Below are positions 33,601 through 41,888 of a stretch of 64,000 nt of DNA, piece after piece. A model generated the notes under the pieces. That model worked only from the letters and a program-made list of their open reading frames with translations. It searched no databases and was not told the DNA's origin. The DNA comes from Amphibalanus amphitrite. Lineage: Eukaryota; Arthropoda; Thecostraca; Balanomorpha; Balanidae. Position numbers and translations under genes: made by a program. Within the stretch, counting starts at the first letter, position 1. Each line of letters opens with the position of its first letter. The stretch is taken from assembly GCF_019059575.1 (NCBI RefSeq), contig NW_024881518.1, positions 248,001-312,000 of the forward strand, in the 5' to 3' direction.

Positions 33601-36600
33601 TACCTGATGAAGACCCGCTGCCCGTCGTGGTGTGACCGCATCCTCATGAGCAAGTCGGCTCTCCAGGTCATACATCAGGTGCGTCTGGTCAACTGTTGGA
33701 GATTGATAGGGCGCTAATTACGGCAGCTACTCAGCGCTTTCAGTCGAGGTCGACTTATGTTGAGTTGCTGCCACTGTTTAGGAAAGATGAACCGGGAGGG
33801 CTGTGTTTGTTTGTTTATGGACACATCATCAACGGGCCGAACCCGAATATACTGATGAAGTCATGAGTTCCACTTGGTTGGTTAGTTTGGAGGATAGGTT
33901 GGTAGGAGTGTGATTGCACAATTGGTATCTACAATTCTGCGAATGTGAAGGTGCTCTATCTATGAAGTGTCGTAACTTACGAAAATCCGTCGGTCTTTTA
34001 TAAACAGGTCTCTGTCTGTCTCCCTAAGTTCCATTGTACGAGTATTATCGTGTTCTGACTTCAGTACTATCCTCTTCCAGGACGGTCACGGCGACGTCAC
34101 ATATGGGATGGTGGGCCGGGAGCGCTGCATGGGCGACCACAAGGTGAGCCAGGCCGGCCAGACTGCAGCGCAGACTAGTCCAGTCACCGGCCTACCGCCC
34201 ACTGGCGCCGAGCGGCGGCCGAGTCAAACAATCGAGCAGTACGATAAAAACACTGTTAAAATGAAATATGTACGGTCCGTCACCAAAGTTACACCGTTCC
34301 CCCTGCGTCTGACGGTTATGCGCCTCTCCTGCAGCCGGTTTTCCTGGCTCTGACTCTGAAGTAGCTGCCCAGGTAGGCCAGAAAGTGTCGTTGGTGCGCT
34401 CATGTTCAGTCCCCCTAGTGGCGTCTGTTTCTTTTGTCGACCATACCAGCTTTGTCCCCGTCTGTTGCTACTAGTCCCTCTCGCCAGCCTGCAGACACCT
34501 GCAGTGAGCCGCCGTCACACGGGTTTTTGTTCTCGTGTAGTGACGTAAGGCAGCTGGCAAGCTCTCCACCGCGGCGGCATCGTGTCGTTTTGTGGTTGTC
34601 GTCTTTTTTGTGTTGATGTGTTGTATGTTGATGTCGCTTTTATCTCGTCCGAGTGTCACTATTCAGCAATATCTATGCACGTCGCAGGAATATTTTGGTT
34701 CGAGCTGCATTTCGCCCAGTCGCCCTTCTAGTCCATAGCATTTTCAGTTCATTAACCAAACGTGCACTGGCATGGCCACCCGTTGTATGGATGCAGGTCA
34801 AATGCTTTTTTACACGGCCTCCTTTATCAGTGTTCCAGTGTTTCGTTTTAGAAACCGTTCTGCATGTGGAATGAACGTGCTTTAGTGGTTTATTGAACAA
34901 TTTCTGTTTCGAGAGGTAACTTGAAGCATCTAGCAAAAGGTGACATTTTTAGAAACTACATCGTACTATTTGTTTTACAGCAAAGGCGATGGTAACCTTT
35001 CCGTATATGCATTTTATCAGGGTTCTTCGAGTTTTTCTTAGAGAACATCTTATGTCATCAGAGCAACGTTTGTAATTTTATAGATGAATAGGACACCTTT
35101 CGAAAAAATGAAGCATCTGGCATAATATACGTTCAATCCATCGGCAACATAGCAGACTCGAAGAATCTGGTTCCAGTTGCCAGTGTGGGACATTGTGTTT
35201 GTGGGGCACACTGTAAGGTTGTTTTGCGAACTTTTTCGAAATTATACGGGTGAGGCGATAGCCAGTGACAGTTCGAAATTCCCGGTTAGATATACGTTAG
35301 GTGTTTTTTTATGCTTTTGACTTATACCGTGGTCCTTTATCATGTAAATGCTGCGCAAAAGAAACCTGCTGACAGTAACTGCAAACGGCGGCCATAAATT
35401 ACTCGGTGCAGGGATATATCTTGGAAAAATCGCAGGCAAAAATGTGGGGATAAACGTCATGGAATTCTCCCTAGATAAAGCATTCAATTTATTTTTGCTA
35501 AAGATACTGTGGAAAAAAGGCTTGTTTTGTACATATATGTTTTGATGTGTGTGTATGTTGTTGGAGCTTTTGGGTGGGTACTAGAGCACAGGTAGGATAT
35601 CAAGCGCCGTATGTTTTGAAATGCATAGTTACTCAACTACTCAGCACTCACACGTTGAATATGGACAGCGAAATGACCTGAATTGCGGAAATTTGCATCG
35701 AAGTATTCGAACAATGCTAGACAAAAATCGATCAAACTGATGGCAGGCAGTGATGCTTTTATGACAGCGAATACCGAGCCTCCCGGGCCGCTTTGTACCC
35801 ACTGCCGTTTGACCAATGAAGTGGAGATGGAGGTCAATGCAGTTATGACTTATGAAGCTTCCGTGCTCCGGCTCACCTTGCCTTCAAACCGATCGAATTA
35901 TTATCCATGGCAACGTGCGATCGCTGTAGGTTTAAAGTATCGGTAAAAAAGCACTGCTCGCCTCTGAGTCGGATTACCGTGTATTTCCCCTTGAGGTGCG
36001 TCTGATGCGAGCGACGTTGAATGCCTGTGACATCAGCCAGGTAATAATTGTCAATTATGTGTCGAGTCATGGATGCCACTGCCGCTAACTCGACATCACA
36101 TTTTTGTATTGTTCTATTGTATTCGAGTTTGTGAGACTCATTGTGAGGAAAGTGAGCAAGTCGGCTCTGACGTCCTACTGAAGCGAATGGTCACTTAATC
36201 CATCTGAAGCGGATTATAATTCGCTGGGTCATCTATTTGATGGACCTTGACGTGCCGTGAACGGCTCAGTACCTGCATTCCCGCTTCCTTGTCCATAGAA
36301 GTCCCTGTGTTGAGTCTACCGAGCCAACTTGGCCAGCCATAGGGAGTTAATACGAGCATTTGCAGCAAATTTCGTTGTGTCTATCATCAGTAAAACGTTG
36401 GTGTATGCATAGCGTGTTGTCAATACTGACTCGTTGATTAACATTTATTTATTTATTTTTTTCGTTTATTCTATAAAAATTAGACACCGTGAAACCAAAT
36501 AGTTTTGTCTGCGCCCCGTGTTTCGGCCCTGCAGGGAGTGCCCTGGTAGGGTTCCGGTGAGTGTTCACCCGCCCCTGACCGCCGCTGTGTGCGCGCTCTG

Positions 36601-37036
36601 CCGGCAGCCGATCATGCTGCGGCTGCCGCTGCGCGCCGAGTGCCGGCCCGTGTGCTGCGCGCTGGGCCGGCCGTGCCCGCCGTACGGGCGCGCCGGCTCC
36701 CTGCCGCTGCGGCCGGGCCCGCCGGCGGCCGCCGGTCGGCGCCGCGTCAGCTCGCTGGGAGGCGAGCCGCCGCCGCTGCGGCACAAGCAGAGCCGGCTGC
36801 GGCTGGAGCTGTCGGCGCGGCTGCACTCGCACCACAGCTCCTCGGACGAGGACTGGTTCGAGGAGGTGGACGCCGAGGAGCCGCCCGAGCCCGAGACCAA
36901 CGGACAGACGGCGCCCGCCGACACGGCCGTGCCCAACGGCGCGCCCGTCACCGACCTGCAGGAGCCAGTACAAATGGTGGCCCAGCGCGCCGCGCCGCGC
37001 CGCCGCCGGCCGCGCTGCCAGTGCGGCCTCGTCTAG
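21631..37036 (+). CDS. INPP5A: Type I inositol polyphosphate 5-phosphatase
   Basis: This enzyme removes the 5-phosphate from Ins(1,4,5)P3 and Ins(1,3,4,5)P4, ending calcium signalling. Common coding exons: 21631-21684, 27652-27693, 29623-29723, 30340-30494, 30845-31065, 31653-31793, 32849-32998, 33493-33678 and 34081-34143, all phase-consistent. They are followed by one of two last exons, 34335-34364 (total 380 residues) or 36608-37036 (total 513). The N-terminus MATEVLLLTANVGSIFED, ALHCQEVGGKNYE, KFPQEYFPNCKWSRKG and LVNIHLFHDA are type I signatures. The two catalytic motifs of the 5-phosphatase family are FIFGDFNFR (exon 31653) and RCPSWCDRIL (exon 33493). GDHK closes the common part. The human enzyme has 412 residues. 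The exon before 21631 is non-coding and was not found. Confidence 0.95.
21965..22300. repeat. Fold-back segment inside the left end of the RT element
   Basis: About 100 bp (21965-22064) recurs inverted at 22205-22300; matching blocks include TTTAGCCTTTCGGGACC/GGTCCCGAAAGGCTAA and GTTGTTTTCGCCGCTCG/CGAGCGGCGAAAACAAC, separated by about 140 bp. It lies exactly where the left terminus stops matching the right terminus. The match resumes after it (CTGCCGCCCGG at 22301 versus CCGGGCGGCAG at 26152). This could be a fold-back insertion or an internal complementary region. Confidence 0.7.
22950..23246 (-). pseudogene. RNase H domain fragment of the RT element
   Basis: The frame shows RNase H landmarks: AVDATPSQLGF (first catalytic Asp), YAAEYLAAF (Glu), and VYTDNMAVLHNIHKG (second Asp). 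A further fragment at about 22760-22942 in another frame has YVPSALNPTDAPSR, the motif that commonly ends RNase H domains in DIRS-like, gypsy-like and hepadnaviral polymerases. It is separated from the RT by frameshifts, so no intact protein exists. Confidence 0.7.
23102..23803 (-). pseudogene. Reverse transcriptase domain, frameshifted
   Basis: RT blocks visible: VDLQHGFYHIPLH (finger/palm Asp), a LPMSLASAPAIMQ stretch matching the LPFGLxxAP block, then VYLHDFLFY at the catalytic box, and GLQINKKES. The catalytic YxDD reads YLHD, so an essential Asp is lost. Frameshifts follow KKES, and the homologous sequence then continues in two other frames on this strand (to about 23251). The style (FYHIPLH, DATP, VPSALNP) is shared by DIRS-like and hepadnaviral-type polymerases; a family cannot be assigned from motifs alone. 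It lies antisense to INPP5A. Confidence 0.72.
23692..24417 (-). pseudogene. Acidic Pro/Ser-rich frame upstream of RT
   Basis: About 240 codons encode an acidic, low-complexity stretch (a run of D, E, N and Q between about 24060 and 24130) followed by ARTFIPREARGQFYPTQDLL. It overlaps the RT start in a different frame, so either a frameshift mutation or a programmed shift separates them. It has no recognised domain. It is probably the linker between gag-like and polymerase parts. Confidence 0.5.
24834..25600 (-). pseudogene. Gag-like Pro/Ala-rich frames of the RT element
   Basis: A frame at 25600-25193 (about 135 codons) contains TPSRNTRSHVARRIQFDLAHSP and DDQLDQLARRVAALLQ, then Pro-rich sequence. 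Homologous-looking sequence (YLVVQRLINDNYQTRDRQKIRVL) continues in another frame at 25226-24834. No zinc knuckle was identified. This is read as gag-like only from its position at the 5' end of the RT-containing strand. Confidence 0.4.
26282..26503. mobile_element. 222 bp MITE with 18 bp perfect inverted repeats
   Basis: The left end GAGGCCTCTTGCACCAAA (26282-26299) is the exact reverse complement of the right end TTTGGTGCAAGAGGCCTC (26486-26503). The 5' half repeats CCTCTTGCACCAA a second time. No coding sequence and no obvious target duplication were seen. Confidence 0.8.
26745..26816 (-). repeat. Copy of GCGAGCGAAGCGAGCGG-containing repeat end
   Basis: GCTCATACTGAGATTTTTCCGT...GAAAGACTCCGCTCGCTTCGCTCGCTCCGTAAT is matched, inverted and diverged, by 31932-32004 (ATTACGGAGCGAGCGAAGCGAGCGG...GAGTATGAGC). 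Both appear to be the same end of one interspersed family, inserted in opposite orientations 5 kb apart in INPP5A introns. Confidence 0.7.
27890..28807 (+). mobile_element. TTAA element, CCCTCGCCCGTAT family
   Basis: The ends are TTAACCCTCGCCCGTAT and ATACGGGCGAGGGTTAA, a 17 bp perfect inverted repeat including TTAA. Poly-C runs next to GGACC/GGTCC lie about 60 bp inside the left end and 25 bp inside the right. The interior has many AGGTCA/TGACCT motifs, including a 20 bp-arm hairpin around 28059-28110 (CCTAGGTCATCGGTTGACCT and its complement). Non-autonomous; it lies in the INPP5A intron between exons 27652-27693 and 29623-29723. Confidence 0.85.
28881..29487 (+). mobile_element. TTAA element with GGGGGCAACTTTATGCCCCCC hairpins
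   Basis: The left end is TTAACCCGGCGGCCGCTGGG; the right end is AGCGGCTCGTGGGTTAA. Each side then has a short G-run/C-run hairpin (GGGGGGGCACATAGTTGCCCCCC and GGGGGGGCAACTTTATGCCCCCC). The interior contains TGACGTCA-like motifs. It belongs to the same structural group as the elements at 777, 27890 and 38045, and ends 135 bp before an INPP5A exon. Confidence 0.82.
31932..32580 (+). repeat. Interspersed repeat with tandem ~128 bp units in INPP5A intron
   Basis: It begins with the GGAGCGAGCGAAGCGAGCGG end and continues with diverged tandem units. The two clearest units share TTCCAGATCTCGAGAACGGCTG (32310 and 32438, about 128 bp apart) and GGTGCCGTGCACAAGTCAGTTGG. Older units appear upstream (ATCTCAGCAACCACTTGACCGATT at about 32033 and ATCTCGGTAACTACTTGGCCGATT at about 32190). 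Each carries GCACGTGCGCACGTGC-type palindromes. It ends near a second GCTCGCTCCGTTAG at about 32571. No coding function was seen. Confidence 0.75.
34335..34364 (+). CDS. INPP5A: INPP5A proximal alternative last exon (short, no CaaX)
   Basis: After the donor at 34143, the first in-phase acceptor (ctcctgcag, ending 34334) opens a 10-codon exon encoding PVFLALTLK and a TAG stop. It completes the GDHKPVFLA motif that is conserved in 5-phosphatases and forms part of the catalytic core. It adds no C-terminal cysteine, so this form would be soluble. It could equally be a read-through or retained form, because the exon starts only about 190 bp after the previous one. No AATAAA was found just downstream. 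Confidence 0.7.
   Translation, partial: PVFLALTLK
36608..37036 (+). CDS. INPP5A: INPP5A distal alternative last exon with CaaX-like end
   Basis: The acceptor (tgccggcag, ending 36607) is in the same phase as the proximal exon, so the two are mutually exclusive. It encodes 142 residues, beginning PIMLRLPL (giving GDHKPIML in place of GDHKPVFL), then an Arg/Pro/Gly-rich stretch, an acidic segment (SSDEDWFEEVDAEEPPEPE) and a basic Arg-rich end. The last residues are RCQCGLV, whose final four (CGLV) fit a CaaX box. Vertebrate INPP5A ends in a farnesylated CaaX motif that anchors it to the plasma membrane, so this exon would supply the membrane form. The long GC-rich middle is not recognised. Confidence 0.78.
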   Translation, partial: PIMLRLPLRAECRPVCCALGRPCPPYGRAGSLPLRPGPPAAAGRRRVSSLGGEPPPLRHKQSRLRLELSARLHSHHSSSDEDWFEEVDAEEPPEPETNGQTAPADTAVPNGAPVTDLQEPVQMVAQRAAPRRRRPRCQCGLV

Positions 37037-38044
37037 GCGCTCTGGGTCCGCCGCTAGTCAGGGCGCGGCCCAATCAGCCGGCCCTCGCCACCGTTCGTCC
37101 TCTCTAAGTGTATACATGCACCGGCGCGTATTTATTTCAATTGTTTTTATCGGTTGCGCATCGTCGATTGTTGGTATGATGGTGTTATGAAAGTGTTTAT
37201 TGAATCACTATGCGCCAGAGAAGGAGCGTTGGTAGTCTGGTACAAATAGACGCGCTCGGCACGGACGGGTGCCGATGGAGTTCGCCCGATAGAGTTGTGA
37301 TGTTGATACGTTTGAATCTATTTTACAATTGACGTCTCGTAGAGCCAGGTGGCCGGCGCCGCCTGGCCGTCTCTGGGCCCATGTCATATGTCGACGATAT
37401 CCGCGTCTATATAACTGTTATGTATTGGCGTGTGCGTTTACGTGTTCTAAGTGTCAGTGTGTGTGTTTGTGACCTAATATGTGTCACCACGTGTGTCTAC
37501 GTCCAGTATGTGTTAGCATGGTGACCATGTGACCAAGGGAGACCCCTCTGGGTGACGCGGACCAGGCAACGCCCCGACCTCCCGGGCCCGGTCAGACCAG
37601 ATTCTCCGCGGCCACGTGCCCATATTCCTGGATCCTACAACCGGCGGCGTTTGGCCTAGCTTCTCTAACGGATGTCCGGATAGGGGCGATACCCTGGCTA
37701 TCAGCCATGCTTGTGTAGTTAATGTCTGTGCGGCAGAATAGTCCCACCGTCATTTGGCGTTCTCGTTATGTGTAGGCCGGGCGCAGCGTGCAGAAACCCA
37801 ACAGTCGTGCAAGCACCGATATTAGCACCGTATGATGCCACTACCAGAACCCTGCCATACGATTTTTTTTTAGTAGCAATCGTCTCAGTACAATGTTGTG
37901 TAGTTGTACCCATGTGAGCATGTCTTGTCAGACGTGTGTTTCTAGATGTACGCTGACTTGTCATGATGTGTAATACCAGTCCTAACTGTATCTGCTTTAG
38001 CGAGCCTCCTGAAAACTGTACTAGCTTAACGCTAGAGCTGGGTG

Positions 38045-39234
38045 TTAACCCGCGCCCCACTGGGGGGGGGGGGGGCTATTTATAGCCCCCCCTCCCGTTT
38101 TTCTGCAATAACTTCCAAACCGCTTGACGGATCGACGCCAAACTTACAGTACCTTTGGCTGCATCAATTTGACACCTTGTGTCAAAATTTGAACTTCGTA
38201 GCTACCATAGGTCGGCCGGAAATGACGTCAGAGTGACGTCATGTTCGTCCGATTTCGACGCAAAACATTGAACCACGGCAATAGCTCCCAAGAGCTTAGT
38301 TTTTAAGCTAGATCCAATTTCTTTGCATGAAAGGACTCAGAATTGAGCGCGCTATCAAACTGCTATCTCGGATTTTCAAAATTTTGAAAATTTCGAAAAT
38401 TTGATATAATAATATTCAAAATTTGTATTTTTATATTTTTTTCAAAAAGTTTTTGACTTTTCGAAAAAACCGGAATATATGTGACAGAACGCATGATTAT
38501 GACTAACTCTAGCAAGTTTTAGATAAATATCTTCAAAAATGGCCAAGTTATACGCATTATTGCAAAAAATTCACAATTATTAATTTTTCAAATCAATTTT
38601 TCAGTACGTATTTGACATCGTACACTAATATAAATGGCACCATCGTGTTCCTGAGCTCAAACTGCATCCAATAGACACCTTTTTTGTTGAAAAATTTTAA
38701 CTTCAAAATTTGACCTTTTTTGACCTGAAAGTGACCTGACCTAAGCTATATTCGACTCAAAATGACCTCGAATGACACAGACGACATCAAATTCGAAATC
38801 TATGGCCTAAATGGACCATAAAACATGTGTCACGTGACCGACGCATGATAAAATATTTTCGTGACCTGTGATGACCTGACCTTGACCTGAAAATCAAAGT
38901 AAAAGCTTGGTACCCTCAGGGTATCTAGAGCATCTGTTTAAGAGTGTGTGTACCAAAAATGAGCCTGATCTGACTTGTAAGACGGCGGCCAGAGCCCAAA
39001 ATGTGAACAAGCCAAAATGCTAATAATTTTTACTTTGACCTGACCTGTGACGTCATCGGTGACCTCGAGGTCAATGAAATTAGGTTTCGCTCGACAGTTT
39101 TTCCGGGGCTATCAGACGCCGTTTGAATTTTGACGATCGGCCCAGTAGTTTCGGAGTTAGGAGGGGGGGCTATGAATAGCCCCCCCCCCCCAGTAGGGCG
39201 TGTTATACACAGACCCCAGTGGGGCGCGGGTTAA
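38045..39234 (+). mobile_element. TTAA element, CCCGCGCCCCACTGGGG family, full copy
   Basis: The ends are TTAACCCGCGCCCCACTGGGG and CCCCAGTGGGGCGCGGGTTAA, a 21 bp perfect inverted repeat including TTAA. Inside each end is a G-run/C-run hairpin around GGGGGCTATTTATAGCCCCC or GGGGGCTATGAATAGCCCCC. The interior is A+T rich with repeated TGACCTTGACCTGACC and AGTGACGTCA motifs. A nearly identical inverted copy starts at 63577. There is no transposase frame, so it is non-autonomous and piggyBac-like by its TTAA/CCC ends. Confidence 0.88.
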
Positions 39235-40069
39235 CGAGTCACCATAATAAAGCTCTCAGAACGAAATACGTTCGATATATTCCTAAAGGTAAAGGCATCA
39301 AACTCAAAGCTTCATTGCTCCTGCGAACTGCTGCCCGCAATGTTTTAAGCTTGCTAAACAGCGTTGAGTCCAAGTGAGGAGTGAAGCGTACGCTTGTTGT
39401 CGCGAAAATACTATTTATTATGAATCTTCGGTATAATTGTTGTAGCACTCGCCATCTCAGCGAAGCGTCTAACAGTCTGATATACGGCCTCCACGCGGAC
39501 GGGAAGTCGCTGCTTTGGTTGTTGGCGCGCGGTGTAGTCGTTTGCTGTGGACAGGCCAGCAATGCTGTGGGTGCGGTGGTGCTGCTCGCGAACTCTTCCG
39601 GTTATGTTGCCAGTGACCGTTTGGTTTGTGGTATATACAGATGCGACGTGCCATAAACGCTTATTTTCTCCATTGTAGTGAAATACGCTGTGATACGCTT
39701 TTTAATATTTTTATGGCATTTATTCCTATAAATCGCCAACACCGAAGGAACTAGCCTGCCGGCGGTAATACGATCCAGCCTCACGCCGAACACACACGGC
39801 TCAGCTCACAACCAAAATCGATAGACGGTGACAATTGATTCGCGACGACTGCGTCGGTACCATCTTCACTTTGAAGCTCAAACCACAGAGCTTGTGACGA
39901 GCTCGAACACAGAGTACAAATAATCACAGCAAACACGAAGCACACACTCAACAGGTAATGCAACGTGATGCACATCGTTTATCGGAGACTTCAACTCCGA
40001 CTCGTTGAGTAACCTCACCGGTTTCAATAAGGTATCACTAAAGTTCGTTGGTAAGACCGGGTTGTAAGA

Positions 40070-40315
40070 GTCAACTCGGGTCAGATGGGGTCACCGCGAG
40101 CTACAGGGACCATTCTTGAGTCTCATGGGGGTCAGCACAGAGCTGTGGGTCAATCCAGGTCACAATGGGTCAGTCCAGGTTTCACATCAATAGGTCGGTC
40201 CAGGTCATCTTAGGTCATTTCAGGTTACATGATTTCAGTCCAGGTCACATGGGGTCAATCCAGGTCAAAATGAGTCAGTCCAGGCTGCATAGGTTCAGTC
40301 CAAGGCACTAGTCTT
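40070..40315 (+). repeat. Degenerate GGTCAGTCCAGGTCA tandem repeat
   Basis: About eight diverged units of roughly 27-32 bp are built on GGGTCAATCCAGGTCACAAT. They hold many AGGTCA half-sites in one orientation. The region is intergenic and lacks terminal repeats. Confidence 0.7.
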
Positions 40316-40588
40316 GTTACACTTTTCATATAACCACGGAAGTATGACGTTACAATTGGAACAGGGGCATTTTGTTGTGACGATCAGACAAGCGAAGCTT
40401 CGGGAGATGACCTTTCTGGGCCTTTGTATAGGACAAGGATAACGACAGTATTTTCGGCGGTATTTTCGGTATCACTTTGCAGTTAGTTAGTTTGGGGAGG
40501 ATTCGGCTCCCCACAAGGCGGTCTCAGGTGGGCGGATATGGTGGGCGGGCGCGGGGCTGGTCCCGGACGGAACTGGGAAACTTGCCTT

Positions 40589-40620
40589 CAGACGGACGGA
40601 CGGACGGACGGACGGACCGA
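40589..40620 (+). repeat. GACG tetranucleotide microsatellite
   Basis: A short uninterrupted run of GACG units; the same motif class (CCGT on the complement) as the array at 11880-12280. Confidence 0.85.
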
Positions 40621-41888
40621 TCAAAGTGACCGATCATCCGCTACCTGTCTGTGTCTCCGTCACCGTGGGGAATCCCGCTGCCGCCCCCGCCTCCCCCGGC
40701 TCTGTGTCTCAGCGGCTGCCGACGTCCGGTCACCGTCAGGGCTGCCCGTCCGCCTGCCTTACGGCCGGACCGAGCGGCCGTCACACGACTGCGAGATTCC
40801 TGACTAATTGCCAATTTCCTCTGCTGTGTAGATAAGACTCCACAGCTGGGAGGGTGGTGAATCATGTCGCCATTCAGGTGAAGCGTCTTACTCAGTGCAG
40901 GTGACACGACCGCGTGCCGCCTACAGTTTTTATTTCCCGGGCGAGTCGGAGCGTCTGATGTTTTGCCGAACGCTCGGTCCTCTGTGTTCGCCGGTTTATC
41001 ACCTGGACAGGTAGCTGTGACACCCGGCGCTGGCGCTCTCCGAGGTGCCACCGCCGCCGAGCCGGTTGACCGTTCGCCGACCTTCGCCGCGCGGCGCGGC
41101 GACTGGAAACCCCGCGTGAGCCGCACCGCGCCGCCCGTCCGGCGGCCGGCTCGTCATTCCTGTGACGAGCCCCGCCGCTGCTGCCGCTGCCGCTGCGCGT
41201 CCCACAGTCGCCACTACCTGCCCTCGGCATGGTGAGTGTCCGGTGTCGACCGGCCCGGTACCGGCTCGAGGAGTAGGACGGTCAGCCGCCCTCAGCCCTG
41301 ACCGGCCGATGCCACTCGCCGGTATCCGCGGGGTTGATGCCATATGTTGTGCAATGTACCTAATTTGTACAGGTTTGACAGCTCAAAGACCGGTTACATG
41401 AAGTGGACGTCAATGCGCGCTCAGATAAGGACTGTTTTGATAATTGATAATGTATGCATTATGCAATCAGTGCCAGGAATAGGCGTCTTCCACAGACCAG
41501 GGACTTCCCATTAGGCGAGAAGGGTGCTTTCTCTCAAGCGACTAGGACAAGCAGGATGATGCATGTCAGCTCTTGTGAACGATAAATATATAATTAGCCT
41601 TGTATGATTTTATGCTGCTTATCTGTTGTCTTAGCGATGCGTTGCCTATTACGCTGTCTGGAACAAAGGTGTTGTGCGCGCTATAGCACCAACTTTTTGT
41701 CTCGGGGAGGGGTACAATGAGACAGGTCTGGGGTTACTATCGCCCGTCGGCAGCCGGTGTAGGTGATTGGTGAATGAGGGAAATATGAAGGGGAGTGGCG
41801 TGTCGTCCGGGTCCCGGCCTGACCCTTGCGTCCGCGCTCCATCCACTGTGGACAGGGTTCGCACCGTGGTGACCGCTGTCGACCGGCG

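Larger units (their letters stand above)
37037..41888 (+). other. INPP5A 3' region and spacer to the protease genes
   Basis: No gene was recognised. It contains the INPP5A 3' UTR (end not located), the TTAA element at 38045-39234, a GGTCA-rich repeat at 40070-40315, a short GACG array (40589-40620), and a GC-rich stretch at 40960-41290 that may include the first non-coding exon or promoter of the downstream protease (a possible donor, ATG/GTGAGT, at 41230). Confidence 0.5.

Noticed and set aside
34335..34364. Proximal INPP5A exon as simple intron sequence
   Set aside because: I considered dismissing it because it is only 30 nt, but it restores the conserved GDHKPVFLA motif exactly in phase after a good acceptor, so it was kept.
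39239..39800. Small open frames on both strands after the TTAA element
   Set aside because: Short, without splice context, conserved motif or repeat structure.
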